A stretch of 64,000 nucleotides of DNA. Source: Phycisphaerales bacterium (GTDB lineage Bacteria; Planctomycetota; Phycisphaerae; Phycisphaerales; UBA1924). A model generated the notes under the pieces. The model made no database searches. It saw only the letters and a list, made by a program, of their open reading frames with translations, and was not told the origin of the DNA. The position numbers and the translations under genes are program-made. Of this stretch, positions 1 through 9,586 are shown in pieces. The DNA lies in NCBI GenBank assembly GCA_020847175.1, contig JADLCM010000057.1, positions 1-64,000 on the forward strand, given 5' to 3'. The first letter of the stretch is position 1; every line of letters begins with the position of its first letter.

Positions 1-95
1 CGAGAGGTGGACAGCTGCGTGGGTGGCTGCTCGCGGGCGGCGTGACGTGCCTGGCGTTGGGAGTCGCGGTCTGGTACCGGAGGCGAATGCCGTGA
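1..95 (+). CDS. C-terminal end of a membrane protein (partial)
   Basis: The frame open from base 3 to the TGA at 93-95 encodes a glycine/leucine/valine-rich hydrophobic helix followed by a basic tail ending WYRRRMP, which looks like a single membrane anchor with a positively charged cytoplasmic end. The gene starts left of the window. Its stop overlaps the GTG start of the next gene as GTGA (92-95), so the two are probably translationally coupled. With about 30 residues visible, no function can be assigned. Confidence 0.6.
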   Translation, partial: RGGQLRGWLLAGGVTCLALGVAVWYRRRMP

Positions 96-622
96 CCCGA
101 ACCCGCGCGCCAGCCCGGCAACTCGCGACAGGACGCACCCGCAGGTCGCGGATCGCCGAACCGCTGATGTTCCTCGTGGCGGCGATGTGGCTCTACGCGG
201 CGGTGATGAAGCTGGCGAGCATCGCGGCGTCTCAAACGACACTCGCTCAGCACGCTGTTTTTCCAGCGTCACTCGTTGTGGGGCTTTCCTGGATCGTCCC
301 AATTATCGAGTGCATCTGCGCGGTGGCGATTGTGACATTGACGGGTAAGCCGGGCCTGCGTGGCATACTCGGATGTTCATTCGGGCTGCTTCTCCTGTGC
401 GGCTTTGCAGTCTACATCGTCAGCGTACCGGCACCTGTGCTCGAAGCCTCAGGCTGCGGCTGCATGGGCGGCACGGTCGAACGGTGGGTGGGCGGGATCA
501 CGGGTTCGGCGCGCGCGGCGTCAATAGCTATTGTGGCGACGTTCGCCTCGCTCCACGTTGCGACTATCTGGGCCGCGATCAGACGGCCTCACGGTACCGT
601 CGAACAGTCGCCCGCACATTGA
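92..622 (+). CDS. MauE/DoxX-like four-helix membrane protein
   Basis: This 176-residue protein has four hydrophobic segments in the arrangement of the MauE/DoxX superfamily: one near residue 30 followed by an AAVMKLAS motif, two in the middle, and one near the C terminus. The loop before the last helix contains a CGC motif (SGCGCMGG). In MauE-type proteins such membrane units pass electrons to, or help mature, periplasmic redox proteins; that role here is inference. The GTG at 92 was chosen because GGAGG lies at 79-83, eight bases upstream, and because it overlaps the stop of the preceding gene. An upstream in-frame ATG at 23 would add a charged, signal-less extension lying inside the previous gene. 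Confidence 0.65.
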   Translation: MTRTRAPARQLATGRTRRSRIAEPLMFLVAAMWLYAAVMKLASIAASQTTLAQHAVFPASLVVGLSWIVPIIECICAVAIVTLTGKPGLRGILGCSFGLLLLCGFAVYIVSVPAPVLEASGCGCMGGTVERWVGGITGSARAASIAIVATFASLHVATIWAAIRRPHGTVEQSPAH

Positions 623-630
623 CGCCTCGC

Positions 631-3600
631 TTACCGCCCCGGCTTCCAGAGCCCATCCGGCGACGCCGCGGCGCGCTCCAGCAGTTCCGCCACGGCCTCC
701 TCGATCTGCCGGTCGCGCCCGGCGGCTTCATCCTGCGGCAACTGCGGCACGTTGATGTCCGGAGGCGCGCCGAACTCTTCCATGTCGGTGCCGTCGGGCA
801 GGTACCAGCCCCGGAAGGGTGTACGAACGCTGGAACCGTCGATGAGCCCTGCGGCGCCGGTTGAAATGACCGCGCCGAAGGTTTCGGTGCCCGCGAGCTT
901 GCCGCGCCCGATAGTGCGGATCGCGTGGGCGAAGATCTCGGCGTTGCTGTAGGAGTTCTCGTTGATAAGCACGGTGATGGGACGCTGGTAGGGGTAGATG
1001 AGGCGCCGGTCACGGGGATAGGCGTTGGGGAAGGCGTCTTCCTTCCTGGCCCCGCGCGGCACCGTGAATGCGTGCATCGGCGCGGTGAGGGACGCGAGCA
1101 GGATGTCGGCCGTCGAGCCGCCCCCGTTGTCGCGCACGTCGATCAGCAGCCCGATCTTGCCGTCGGCAGCGGCGAAGAGGTCACGTTCGAACTCGCGGGT
1201 GGATGGTTCGCTCATGCTCCGGATGTGCAGGTAGCCGATGCGTCCGTCGCTGAGGCGGTCGACGAGTTCGCGCCGACGCTTGAGTTCAGCGTCGTAGCCG
1301 AGGCCGGCGATCGTGCCGTAGCCCACTGGCGTGATGAGCAGGCGTGTGCGTTCGGGCTCGCTCGCCCGCCGAATGTCCAGCAGCACTTCGCGCCCGCCGG
1401 TTCCGTTCATGGCCTCGCGGATGTCCAAGGCAGGCAGCGCTTCGGGCCCGGCGGCAACGGGGCGACCGTCCACCCCCGCAATGATGTCGCCGACGAGGAG
1501 AGGCGTCTTGTTCCGCTGGGCGGGCGAGCCCTCCAGAATCGCATCGACGCGGTAGCCGCCGGGGACGGAGGTGACATCCACCCCGAGGTAGCCGGTGTCA
1601 AGCGCGGGAGCGCTGAACCCGTCGCCGTCGCCCCCAGAAATGCCGAGGTGGCTGCCGTCGAGCTCGCCCATGAGCATGCGGGCGATGCGGTTGAACGCGG
1701 CGCCGGTGCGGGTCTGCGAGGCGAGGGCGGCGTAGCGGATCACGGTTGCGGGCCAGTCGAGGCCGTTGAGCGAGCCTTCGTAGAACCGGGTTTCGAGGAT
1801 GCGTGCCGCCTCCAGGAACTTCTGGCGCTGCTGGCGCGATGTCTCGATGTCGATGGTGCCGGCGATGGCGTAGGTCTCGGCCCGTCCGCCCGCGATGCCC
1901 GCCGCCCGGCCCTGACCGCCGGAGACGAACGTGACCATGTCTCCCTTGGGGGTGAGGCGTACGTCACCGGCGGCGCCGGTGGTCACGCTCTTGCGGTCGC
2001 CCCCTTTGTAATCGATGGAGAAGAGGCCGAACGCCCCGTCGATGCTGCCGGAGAACACGACTCGGTCGCCCGCGGGTGAGAGCAGCAGTGAACCTTGCGA
2101 CCCGGGGAACGAGGTGATGCGCCGGGCGCGCAGGTATGCATCGTCGGTGTCGTAGCGCTGGCCCTCGGGCGGGGTCCACGCGGCCGCGAAATCGACGGGG
2201 TCGATCGGCTTGGCCTTCTTCGCCTCTTCGCCGGACTTCTTGAAGTGCTCCGCGAGGTCGTAGGCGTCGAGCCCTTCGAGAGATTTGTCAAGATACACCC
2301 ACCACACATTGAAATCGAAGTTCTCGCCCTGCCGGTCGGAGAGAAAGACGAGCACCTTGCCGTCAGCGCTTACGCGCGGCGCAAAGTCGAGGTCGGGGTG
2401 ACGGGTGATGTTGACGGGCTTGGCTGCCTCGTCCAGGGCATCCAGCACCCAGACGTCGGAGTTGAAATCAAGGTCCTGCACCGCGTAGAACACGTGGCGC
2501 GAGTCGCCCGCCCACACGATCTCGGGCTCGTCCCAGCCGCTCAGCACGACGCGCTCGTCACCCGTGCCGAGGTGACGAAGCACGGCATCGCCGTAGCCGC
2601 GGATGTAGATCATGTGACGTCCGTCGGCGGAGATTCGGGGGGCGCGCTCGTTGGCGTCGGTATCGACGAACGGCGAAACCTCGAACGTGATGGACTCCGC
2701 CCAGCGTTTGCCGAGGTCGGGCTTGGGCGGGCTCTTGGGCTTCTCCTCGGCGGGCTTGGCCGGTTCCGGGTTGGCGGGCTGAACGTCGGGCGCGCTGTCT
2801 GTGCCCTCCGGTTCGCTGTCGGGCGGGCTTCCGGCGCGACGACCGTCGCCGTCGGCGGGTCGGCACTGGTCCTCCCGCCGGCCGAAACCGTCAAACGCCA
2901 GTTCGCCGCCACCGGCGCGCGTGCCGCTGATCTGGAAGCTCGCGGTCTGGACCGTGATGGTGCCCGAGAGGCTTGCACCCTCGAACATGAGCGCGCACTG
3001 CGCTTCATTACCGGCGAGCGTGATGGTAAACGTCAGTTTCTTGCCGGCGGCGTCGTAGCTTGCCCCGTTGATCGGTGCGCTGCCGAACCCCGGTGCGTCC
3101 ACGGTCCCGGAGATGCTCCCACCCTCGGCCTTCAGGGTCAGGGTGAACGGCGCGCCGTCGGGGGGAAGGGGCGGGCCGCCCCGCGCGACGCAGTTCCAAG
3201 TGCCCGCGATCGCGGCGGCGTCGCCGGAGGGTGCCGGAGCCCCCTGCTCCGGCTTGGGCTCCTCGGCGGCGGGAGGTTCAGGCTTCTTGGGGTCAAGATC
3301 CTCGCGCGAGAGGGCGACCTTGGCCTGGTAGATGCCCTGCGTGCCGCTCTCGTCGCTGGTGAAGTAGAGAGTCGAGCCATCGGGTGACCAGGTGAGGTCG
3401 CTTTCGCGCCCGTAGGTAGTCGTGACGCGCCGCGTGGGGCGATTCTCCTCGACGCTGCGGACGAAGACCTCCCCGCGCGCAATCAGTGCGACGGTCTTGC
3501 CGTCCGGGCTCAGCGCGACCTCAGAGGCGAGATTGCCGATATTGATGCGCGTCAGGTCGGGCGTCTGCGTGTCCGCGCTCGGGTGCAGCTCGATCTTCTG

Positions 3601-4530
3601 CGGCATCGCACCCGCCACGGAGAGGTCGAGGGTGTAGATCGAGTCCCACACGCAGAAGACCGCGGCCTGGCCCGAGGGCGAGACCGAGAAATCGCGTACG
3701 CCGCTCGCGATCGTGGTCTCGCCAGGGGCGGGCTTGAACACGGTCAGGCGCGAAATGCCCGGGCCTTCCGGGGTGCCGGGGTCCGTCGCGCCGGGGGCGA
3801 GGCGATAGAGGTTGTTCTGGCCATCGCGTGCGGAGAGAAAGACGATCGAGCCGTCGGGAAGCTGGTATCCCTCGCCATCGTTGCAGTCAGGCGTCGAAAC
3901 CTGGGTGAACTGGCCATCGCCCGTTGTGAATCGCCAGACGTCCCGGTCGGCGGAACCGTTGTACCCCGGGCGTTCCCACTCGTTGCCGCCGCGCGTGAAG
4001 ACATACCCGGCGCCGTCCGGCATCGCATGCGCGGCGTACCCGAAGGCCGGAGTCAGGCGTTCGATGGGCCCGCCCGCGAGCGGGGCGCGGTACATGTGCG
4101 CGCCCCGGTACATGCTGGGTTCGAGTTGGCCGGTGAACAGCAGCCACTGCCCATCGTGCGACCAGCCGGTCAGCGTCTGCGGGCGGTCGATGGCCGTGAC
4201 GGGGCGAACCTCGCCCACGGTGATAAGTCCGCCCTGGAGCGCGATGGGCATGACGTGGAGGTTTCGCGCGCCGTTGCGGTCCGACTCGAACGCGAGCGTC
4301 GCGCCGTCGGGGCTGAAGGCGCTCACGCGCTCAGTTGCGGGGTGCGAAGTCAGGCAGACGGCAGCCCCGCCGGCGCGGGGCACGGCCCACAGATCTTCGG
4401 CCCAGGTGAAGACCACGATGGACCCGTCGGGGCTGATCGAGGGGTACTCGGGAAACCCGATGCCCTGTGCGGACGCGACGCCGCCGCACACCATCGCCAA
4501 CAACCCCGCGCACGACAGACTGACCTTCAT
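631..4530 (-). CDS. Secreted tricorn-type protease (PD40 propellers, PDZ, S41 peptidase)
   Basis: The 1299-residue product begins with a signal peptide (MKVSLSCAGLLAMVCGG... ending ASAQ). Many WD40-like PD40 blades with SPDG motifs follow, filling roughly residues 25-800 as two propellers. Then come a helical C1-like region, a PDZ domain (GxPAQRNxxLLVGD, near 990-1060) and a C-terminal S41 peptidase. The motif NSYSNAE near 1192-1198 supplies the expected serine nucleophile (about S1195), and DVRDNGGGS is the usual oxyanion-side motif. Tricorn homologues degrade peptides; this one would act in the periplasm. About 100 residues between the propellers form an extra beta-rich domain flanked by proline-rich linkers (around residues 420-600). 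The start at 4530 follows GGAGC and gives the signal peptide; longer starts add an arginine-rich leader. Confidence 0.85.
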   Translation of the reverse strand: MKVSLSCAGLLAMVCGGVASAQGIGFPEYPSISPDGSIVVFTWAEDLWAVPRAGGAAVCLTSHPATERVSAFSPDGATLAFESDRNGARNLHVMPIALQGGLITVGEVRPVTAIDRPQTLTGWSHDGQWLLFTGQLEPSMYRGAHMYRAPLAGGPIERLTPAFGYAAHAMPDGAGYVFTRGGNEWERPGYNGSADRDVWRFTTGDGQFTQVSTPDCNDGEGYQLPDGSIVFLSARDGQNNLYRLAPGATDPGTPEGPGISRLTVFKPAPGETTIASGVRDFSVSPSGQAAVFCVWDSIYTLDLSVAGAMPQKIELHPSADTQTPDLTRINIGNLASEVALSPDGKTVALIARGEVFVRSVEENRPTRRVTTTYGRESDLTWSPDGSTLYFTSDESGTQGIYQAKVALSREDLDPKKPEPPAAEEPKPEQGAPAPSGDAAAIAGTWNCVARGGPPLPPDGAPFTLTLKAEGGSISGTVDAPGFGSAPINGASYDAAGKKLTFTITLAGNEAQCALMFEGASLSGTITVQTASFQISGTRAGGGELAFDGFGRREDQCRPADGDGRRAGSPPDSEPEGTDSAPDVQPANPEPAKPAEEKPKSPPKPDLGKRWAESITFEVSPFVDTDANERAPRISADGRHMIYIRGYGDAVLRHLGTGDERVVLSGWDEPEIVWAGDSRHVFYAVQDLDFNSDVWVLDALDEAAKPVNITRHPDLDFAPRVSADGKVLVFLSDRQGENFDFNVWWVYLDKSLEGLDAYDLAEHFKKSGEEAKKAKPIDPVDFAAAWTPPEGQRYDTDDAYLRARRITSFPGSQGSLLLSPAGDRVVFSGSIDGAFGLFSIDYKGGDRKSVTTGAAGDVRLTPKGDMVTFVSGGQGRAAGIAGGRAETYAIAGTIDIETSRQQRQKFLEAARILETRFYEGSLNGLDWPATVIRYAALASQTRTGAAFNRIARMLMGELDGSHLGISGGDGDGFSAPALDTGYLGVDVTSVPGGYRVDAILEGSPAQRNKTPLLVGDIIAGVDGRPVAAGPEALPALDIREAMNGTGGREVLLDIRRASEPERTRLLITPVGYGTIAGLGYDAELKRRRELVDRLSDGRIGYLHIRSMSEPSTREFERDLFAAADGKIGLLIDVRDNGGGSTADILLASLTAPMHAFTVPRGARKEDAFPNAYPRDRRLIYPYQRPITVLINENSYSNAEIFAHAIRTIGRGKLAGTETFGAVISTGAAGLIDGSSVRTPFRGWYLPDGTDMEEFGAPPDINVPQLPQDEAAGRDRQIEEAVAELLERAAASPDGLWKPGR

Positions 4531-4631
4531 GTTGGGCTCCCGTGCCGCCCGAGCGCGGCGACCGGGCAGTCTAACGGCAAGCGGGCCGGAGGTTCCAGCG
4601 CTCCGGCGGACGGTCCGTGGGTTTCCCCTTG

Positions 4632-6419
4632 TCAACGCGAAGGTGCGGGGGGATCGACGCGATCCGGCTGGTGAAGCCTCTGGTACAGGCCGTCGAGTTC
4701 GGCGACGTGCGCCGGGTATCCGCGCAGTCGGCTGACCGCGTGAACCTCCCGCGCCGAGGGGATCGTCACGCGACCCAGGACCAGCGACTCGATGTGGGCG
4801 GCGAGTGCTTCCCACGAGCCGCCGGGGAACATGAGGCCGTTGCCGAGGCCGCCATTGGCACGCGCCCCGGGCGAGCCCGGCTCCACCACCCACTCGGGGG
4901 TGCCGCCGAGGCGCGAGGCGAGCACGAACTTTCCGGCGGAGAGATACTCCAGCAGCACCACCGGGGAGTTCTCAAACCAGATCGCGGGCAGGATGCCCAC
5001 GTCAAACTCACCCGAAGCGGTGAGCAACTGGCCGAAGTCGTAGCCGCCGAGAAACGAAACCTCGGGCAGGTGGGCCAGCCGGCGCCGGTGGAGCCAGTCT
5101 CCGAGAGCGGCACGGATCACGAAATGGCAGCGGCGCCGAACTTCCGTGGGGAGGGCCAGGACCGCGCGGACCAGTATTTCAATGCCCTTGTTGTGACGAA
5201 CCGTGCCGAAGAACGCGAACCGGAGGGGACGGGTGGCGGATTCGGCGCTCCACGGGCGCGCGTCGTACCACGCACTTCGCGCCGCGACACGGTACATCCG
5301 GTCGAGGTGCGGCAGGCCGAGGCGCACCACGCGCAGCCGTTCGGGGTTCACGCCCATCCGCAGATGGAGATCGGCGCAGAACTGCCCCGGCGGGGTGACG
5401 GCGTGCGCATGATTCAGCGCTTCGATGCCCGCGATCCGTCGACGTCCGTAGTCATTCAGCACGGTGAGGTGATGGTCGGCCTGCAGGAAGCGATCGTTCT
5501 GGTCGGGCTCACTGCGCCCCATGTCCATGATCGGGATACGTTTATCGAGCGCGGGGCCGCTTGCCACGAATCCGGGCGCGGGCGTGTCGGACCCCGGGTC
5601 GATGCCCCGCGCGAGTTCGGGGTCGAGCTGGTCGTCTTCGGCGCGCGGCGGTGCGCGGAAGATCTCGCCAAGTACGCGGCGCGGCTCGCTGATCACCCGC
5701 CGGGCCCACGTCCCGAGATGCGGGCCCAAGAGCCGCAGACAGGTCTGGTCTGCGCGCCGGCGGAGCCGAGCCTTCCAGGGCTTCGCGGGCTTGAGGCACC
5801 CGACGCAGCGCGTGCCGCCCTCGTAGTTCATGCAGATCTGCGTCTCGCGGCTGAGCAGGTCTACCTGCGAACACACGAACCAATAGTTGTGAGGTGTCAC
5901 CACGAGGGTTCGCCCGCTCTCCCGGATCGCCTTGAGGAGGTCCATCCCGTAGCCTTCGAGCGCGTGTACGTGGACGATGTCGGCGCTGACGGAATCGAGC
6001 CAGCGAAGGATGAGCCGCGTCTGTCGCGGGCGGCTGACGTCGCCCCGCGGGTTCAGGAAGTTGAAGAGGCCGGGGGCGAGGTTCGGGCTGTTGGAGAGGT
6101 GGTAGACATCGATGCCGCGCCAGCGAGCCCGCTTGCGAATGCGGATGCCGGGGCGCAGTGAGTATTCGATGCCGCTGCGAAGGGCGACCACGCGATGCCC
6201 GGACATCGCGAGGCCGGAGGCGGACTCGGCGGCGACAAGGTTGTACCCGCTGCCTTCGCGCTCTCGGGCCGGCAGGTGGGCCCACCCGAGAATGGCGATG
6301 GTGAGGGGCCTGGGTGTGCGGCGCCACCCGGGGGGTGCGAGAACCTCAATGCCATACGACGCGCTGGTCACACCCACGGGCCCTTCTTTGCCGGCGCGAT
6401 CATGTCCGGGCCGGGGCAT
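4632..6419 (-). CDS. GT4-family glycosyltransferase
   Basis: The protein has a GT-B fold. A Rossmann-like N-terminal half contains the DIVHVHALEG and TPHNYW motifs. The C-terminal GT4 half contains FFGTVRHNKG, an ENSPVVLLEYLSAGK acceptor/donor loop and a GG-TPE motif. It should transfer a nucleotide-activated sugar to a cell-surface or extracellular glycan; donor and acceptor are unknown. The N-terminal half holds four cysteines spaced C-x12-C-x8-C-x2-C. A long, low-complexity linker of about 100 residues separates the halves. It is the last gene of a three-gene glycosyltransferase operon and overlaps the end of the GT2 gene by 20 bases if it starts at the ATG at 6419. A GTG at 6371 with AGAAGG nine bases upstream is an equally plausible start. 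Confidence 0.8.
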   Translation of the reverse strand: MPRPGHDRAGKEGPVGVTSASYGIEVLAPPGWRRTPRPLTIAILGWAHLPAREREGSGYNLVAAESASGLAMSGHRVVALRSGIEYSLRPGIRIRKRARWRGIDVYHLSNSPNLAPGLFNFLNPRGDVSRPRQTRLILRWLDSVSADIVHVHALEGYGMDLLKAIRESGRTLVVTPHNYWFVCSQVDLLSRETQICMNYEGGTRCVGCLKPAKPWKARLRRRADQTCLRLLGPHLGTWARRVISEPRRVLGEIFRAPPRAEDDQLDPELARGIDPGSDTPAPGFVASGPALDKRIPIMDMGRSEPDQNDRFLQADHHLTVLNDYGRRRIAGIEALNHAHAVTPPGQFCADLHLRMGVNPERLRVVRLGLPHLDRMYRVAARSAWYDARPWSAESATRPLRFAFFGTVRHNKGIEILVRAVLALPTEVRRRCHFVIRAALGDWLHRRRLAHLPEVSFLGGYDFGQLLTASGEFDVGILPAIWFENSPVVLLEYLSAGKFVLASRLGGTPEWVVEPGSPGARANGGLGNGLMFPGGSWEALAAHIESLVLGRVTIPSAREVHAVSRLRGYPAHVAELDGLYQRLHQPDRVDPPAPSR

Positions 6420-8034
6420 CGAGTCTAGCCGCCCATGCCCGGGCCAGCCTTCGGGTGCGCCGAAGCCGGAGCCAGAACCTTGCAAGCGAGACGATGCCGC
6501 CGGGCTCGGTCGTCGTGCCCTTCTCGCCTGCGTGAAACGTGGCTCCGCCGGTCAGCAGCGGGGCATCGCTCGCGCCCTCCAGAACCACGACCGGCGCGCC
6601 CCAGAGCCGGAGCAAGCCGAGGTGCCGCCGGAGGAGGCTGCGTCCGCGCATCGAGTGGACCACGCGCGTGACGCCGGGTTCGGGGTCGTGGGCCCCGGGC
6701 ACCCCGTTGTAGATGAACTCGACCCAGCGCTTCGGGCCCTGCGCGTTCATCCGGGCGCGGAGGGCCCGTGACTGATCGAGCGCTGCCTGGTTGGGGACCA
6801 CCACGATCGCGGCCCGCGCGTCCGCGAGCGTCCGTTCGAGATTACCCGGGCAGGGGTCAAGCCCGCGGGCCTTTCCGCTCACGTTGCGTGCCGCGTCGCC
6901 GCACGCGCGACGGAGCGCCTCGGCGTGCAGGCGCCTTCGGCGCAGGGCGTGGCGCCAGGCCTCCCGGCAGATGGCGTCGATGCGCCGGCGCGCCACCGAG
7001 GCCGGTTCGTGGTGATTGGTGGCGAGCATCCACAGCAGGTTGCGCTGGGCGTAGTACGCGCGCGCGGGCGTGAGCTTGGCGAACCAGGGCGTGTGATAGA
7101 CCACCGCGTCGAGGCACAGTACCACGCGCCTGCCCGCCCGGCGCATGCGCCAGCACCAGTCGGCGTCGTCGCAGTAGATGAAGAATCGGTCATCCCAGAA
7201 GCCCTGGTCACGCACGGCGTCCCAGCGGGCGAGCATGCTGCACGCGCTCACGACATCGACATCGCGCAGGCCCGTGTAGCCGCTGCCTCCCTTCGCCCCC
7301 CCGGTTGACCGGGCCCAGGCGAGGTGTGCATCGCGCGCCGGGTGGCCTTCCGGCGGGTCGTCGCGCATGATGCCGGCCGAGGGGTCGATGTAGATCGTGG
7401 TTTCGATGGTGCGCTCGCGCCGGTGCAGGTCGCAAGTGCGCGAGCCGACCAGCGCGATGCGAGGGTCCGTCCGGGCGGCGTCGAGCAGGCGCGCGAGCGC
7501 ATCCGGGGGCAGGTCGATATCGTCATCGAGGAGCCAGGCGAAGGCGGGCGACGCCTCGCCCGGGAAGGCCGCGCCGAGGTGGAGCGCCCGCATCGCGGTG
7601 TTGAAGCCCCCCGTACCTCCCAGGTTGTGCGCGTTTCGGACAAGGACCATCTCGAACGGCGCCCCGGTCCCCGGGACCCCCGGGGGGGGGGCGGGTTCTT
7701 CAGCGTGGAATGCCGGGCGGTCGGCCCGGTCAGTGTCATTCCGGATGACGCGGGCAATCGTGAAGTGCCCCGCAAGGTACTCCGGCGTGCCGTCGGTCGA
7801 GGCGTTGTCCACGACGATCGCCCTGACCCGCGCCCCGTGCCCCGCCTGCGCCCCCAGGGCGCGCAGCACGCCGGCCGCGGCCTCGCGGCGGTTCCAGGTC
7901 ACGATGAGCGCGACGACCGTAGGGGAGGAATCGGGCACGGGGCGAGGTTCCTGAGTCTTGCGTGCTCGTGCAGGCCGCGAGGCAAGACGCGCGAGGGCGG
8001 TGTTGGGGGGCGGGCGAGGCTGGCGGCGGATCAT
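6400..8034 (-). CDS. GT2 glycosyltransferase, GlfT2-like
   Basis: A GT-A-type inverting transferase. The nucleotide-binding strand is VALIVTWNR, followed by VVDNASTDGT. NLGGTGGFN and WLLDDDIDLP supply the metal-binding DDD, and FIYCDDADWCWRM plus VVYHTPW match the catalytic and histidine motifs of the galactofuranosyltransferase (GlfT2) subgroup of GT2. An alpha-helical C-terminal extension of about 170 residues carries many arginines. The start at 8034 overlaps the stop of the upstream GT4 gene as ATGA, so the genes are co-translated. It probably acts at the membrane on a lipid-linked or surface glycan; the sugar is not predictable. Confidence 0.8.
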   Translation of the reverse strand: MIRRQPRPPPNTALARLASRPARARKTQEPRPVPDSSPTVVALIVTWNRREAAAGVLRALGAQAGHGARVRAIVVDNASTDGTPEYLAGHFTIARVIRNDTDRADRPAFHAEEPAPPPGVPGTGAPFEMVLVRNAHNLGGTGGFNTAMRALHLGAAFPGEASPAFAWLLDDDIDLPPDALARLLDAARTDPRIALVGSRTCDLHRRERTIETTIYIDPSAGIMRDDPPEGHPARDAHLAWARSTGGAKGGSGYTGLRDVDVVSACSMLARWDAVRDQGFWDDRFFIYCDDADWCWRMRRAGRRVVLCLDAVVYHTPWFAKLTPARAYYAQRNLLWMLATNHHEPASVARRRIDAICREAWRHALRRRRLHAEALRRACGDAARNVSGKARGLDPCPGNLERTLADARAAIVVVPNQAALDQSRALRARMNAQGPKRWVEFIYNGVPGAHDPEPGVTRVVHSMRGRSLLRRHLGLLRLWGAPVVVLEGASDAPLLTGGATFHAGEKGTTTEPGGIVSLARFWLRLRRTRRLARAWAARLDAPART

Positions 8035-9542
8035 CCTGAGCCGGAAAGGCGACAGACTTTGTACAACGTCTCGATCTCGCGCACGTGCGCACCCATCGAC
8101 TTCGGCGGCGTCACGCCCGCGCGCAGCCGGGCCAGGGCCACGGGGTCGCGGATAAGCCCGTCGATCCTGCGCGCCAGGTCGCGGGCATCATTTCCCCGGA
8201 AGAGCATGCCGTTGACGCCAGGACGCACGGCGTCGGGAATGCCGCCGAGTTCGGCCCCCAGCACCGGCACGCGGCAGGCCAGGAACTCGAAGACGGTCTG
8301 TGGGCCGTTGTCCCACCACACGCTGGGGACGATACCGAGATCGGCCCCGCCCACGAGGAAGGGGATGTCGTGGTAGTCGTACCCCGCGGTGAACGTGAGG
8401 CGGGCGAGGCGTGACTCGATGCGCCGGAAGCGGGGCTCGATGGTCTCGCCGCCCAGGGCGTGGATGCCGAGGTGGATGCGTCCCAGGATCTCCGGGGAGC
8501 AGAGATCAAGGGCGTCGGCGAGCAGCGGCAGACCCTTGTAGGCGTTGTGGTACCCGATGAAGATGATTCGGGCCGGGCGGGGGGCGTCCGGGTCGATGGG
8601 CTGGGGCGGGGCGATGGCGCTCCGGTTGCGTTCGACGAGTTCGACCATCCGCGTGCCGATGGGCATGAGCTGAAGTCGCGGGCGCTCAACCCCCATGGCT
8701 TCGAACTTCTCCAGCACAAACCGCGATACCGCGAGCACCCGGTCGCAGTGATTCAGCGCCCGCACCATCGCCTCGCGCCGACGTGCGTAGACGTTGGGCG
8801 GCTTCTCGCTTGGTGGCTCTGGCGCAGGGATGTTGAGGACGGGGCGGTTGAAGGGATCGGTCGGGTCGAGCCGGGCGGCGGGCGCTTCGACCACCGGCAG
8901 CGCGATGGTGCGCGGGTCCGGCGACGGGCCGGGCCACGGCTCGGCGATGTCGCGGGGCTCCCGGACCGCGAACGGGTCGGCAAGGGACTCTGAGGCCGTG
9001 GGCGCGTCGAACCGCGTCGGGCAGCCCACGCACTCGTGCCCGTTCTCGAAGTCAAGGCAGGCGAGCCTCCGCCCTTTCATCAGGTAAACCTGCGGACAGA
9101 TGGTGTGGTAGTTGTGCAGGCTGAACAGCACCGAAGCGCCCGAGGCCTTCGCAGCCCCGATGCACCCGGCGCTCAGGCCCTCCAGGCTGTGGACATGAAC
9201 CACGTCGGGACGCAGTCCGGCCAGGAAGCCCGCCACGATCGCTTCGAGCTTCGGCGCGGAGATCTCGGCGCTCGGCCGGTCGAACTGGAGCTTGGACGGC
9301 GCTCGCACCGGCGAACCCACGATCTCGAACACCCGGATGCCGGACCAGTCCGGGTGGCGCCGCACGAACATGCGAGGCTGATCGTCCGCGGTCTTGACCC
9401 GGGTGACGCCGGAGTTCAGGCTGACCACGTCATGTCCGCGCTGTGCAAGTTCGAGCGCGAGGCTCTGGCAATAGCCGTTGACGCCCCCGCCGCGGGTCGC
9501 GCCGTGCCAGATCTTCGCCCAGTTCACGAGCACGATGCGCAT
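8031..9542 (-). CDS. GT4-family glycosyltransferase
   Basis: A 503-residue GT-B transferase and the first gene of the GT4-GT2-GT4 operon. It opens with MRIVLVNWAKIWHGATRGGG and the glycine-rich N-terminal motif expected for GT4. It continues with DVVHVHSLEG and SLHNYHTICPQ, then a four-cysteine cluster with the same C-x12-C-x8-C-x2-C spacing as the other GT4 of the operon. A proline-rich insertion of about 80 residues follows. The C-terminal half has FIGYHNAYKGLPLLADAL and VWWDNGPQTVFEFLACR. It is transcribed divergently from the zinc-ribbon/PH gene, with only 44 bases between the starts, so both promoters must lie in or overlap that gap. Confidence 0.82.
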   Translation of the reverse strand: MRIVLVNWAKIWHGATRGGGVNGYCQSLALELAQRGHDVVSLNSGVTRVKTADDQPRMFVRRHPDWSGIRVFEIVGSPVRAPSKLQFDRPSAEISAPKLEAIVAGFLAGLRPDVVHVHSLEGLSAGCIGAAKASGASVLFSLHNYHTICPQVYLMKGRRLACLDFENGHECVGCPTRFDAPTASESLADPFAVREPRDIAEPWPGPSPDPRTIALPVVEAPAARLDPTDPFNRPVLNIPAPEPPSEKPPNVYARRREAMVRALNHCDRVLAVSRFVLEKFEAMGVERPRLQLMPIGTRMVELVERNRSAIAPPQPIDPDAPRPARIIFIGYHNAYKGLPLLADALDLCSPEILGRIHLGIHALGGETIEPRFRRIESRLARLTFTAGYDYHDIPFLVGGADLGIVPSVWWDNGPQTVFEFLACRVPVLGAELGGIPDAVRPGVNGMLFRGNDARDLARRIDGLIRDPVALARLRAGVTPPKSMGAHVREIETLYKVCRLSGSG

Positions 9543-9586
9543 GGGGGCGCGAGTATAGGAACCGTGCGGGACGCTACCCTGAAGGC

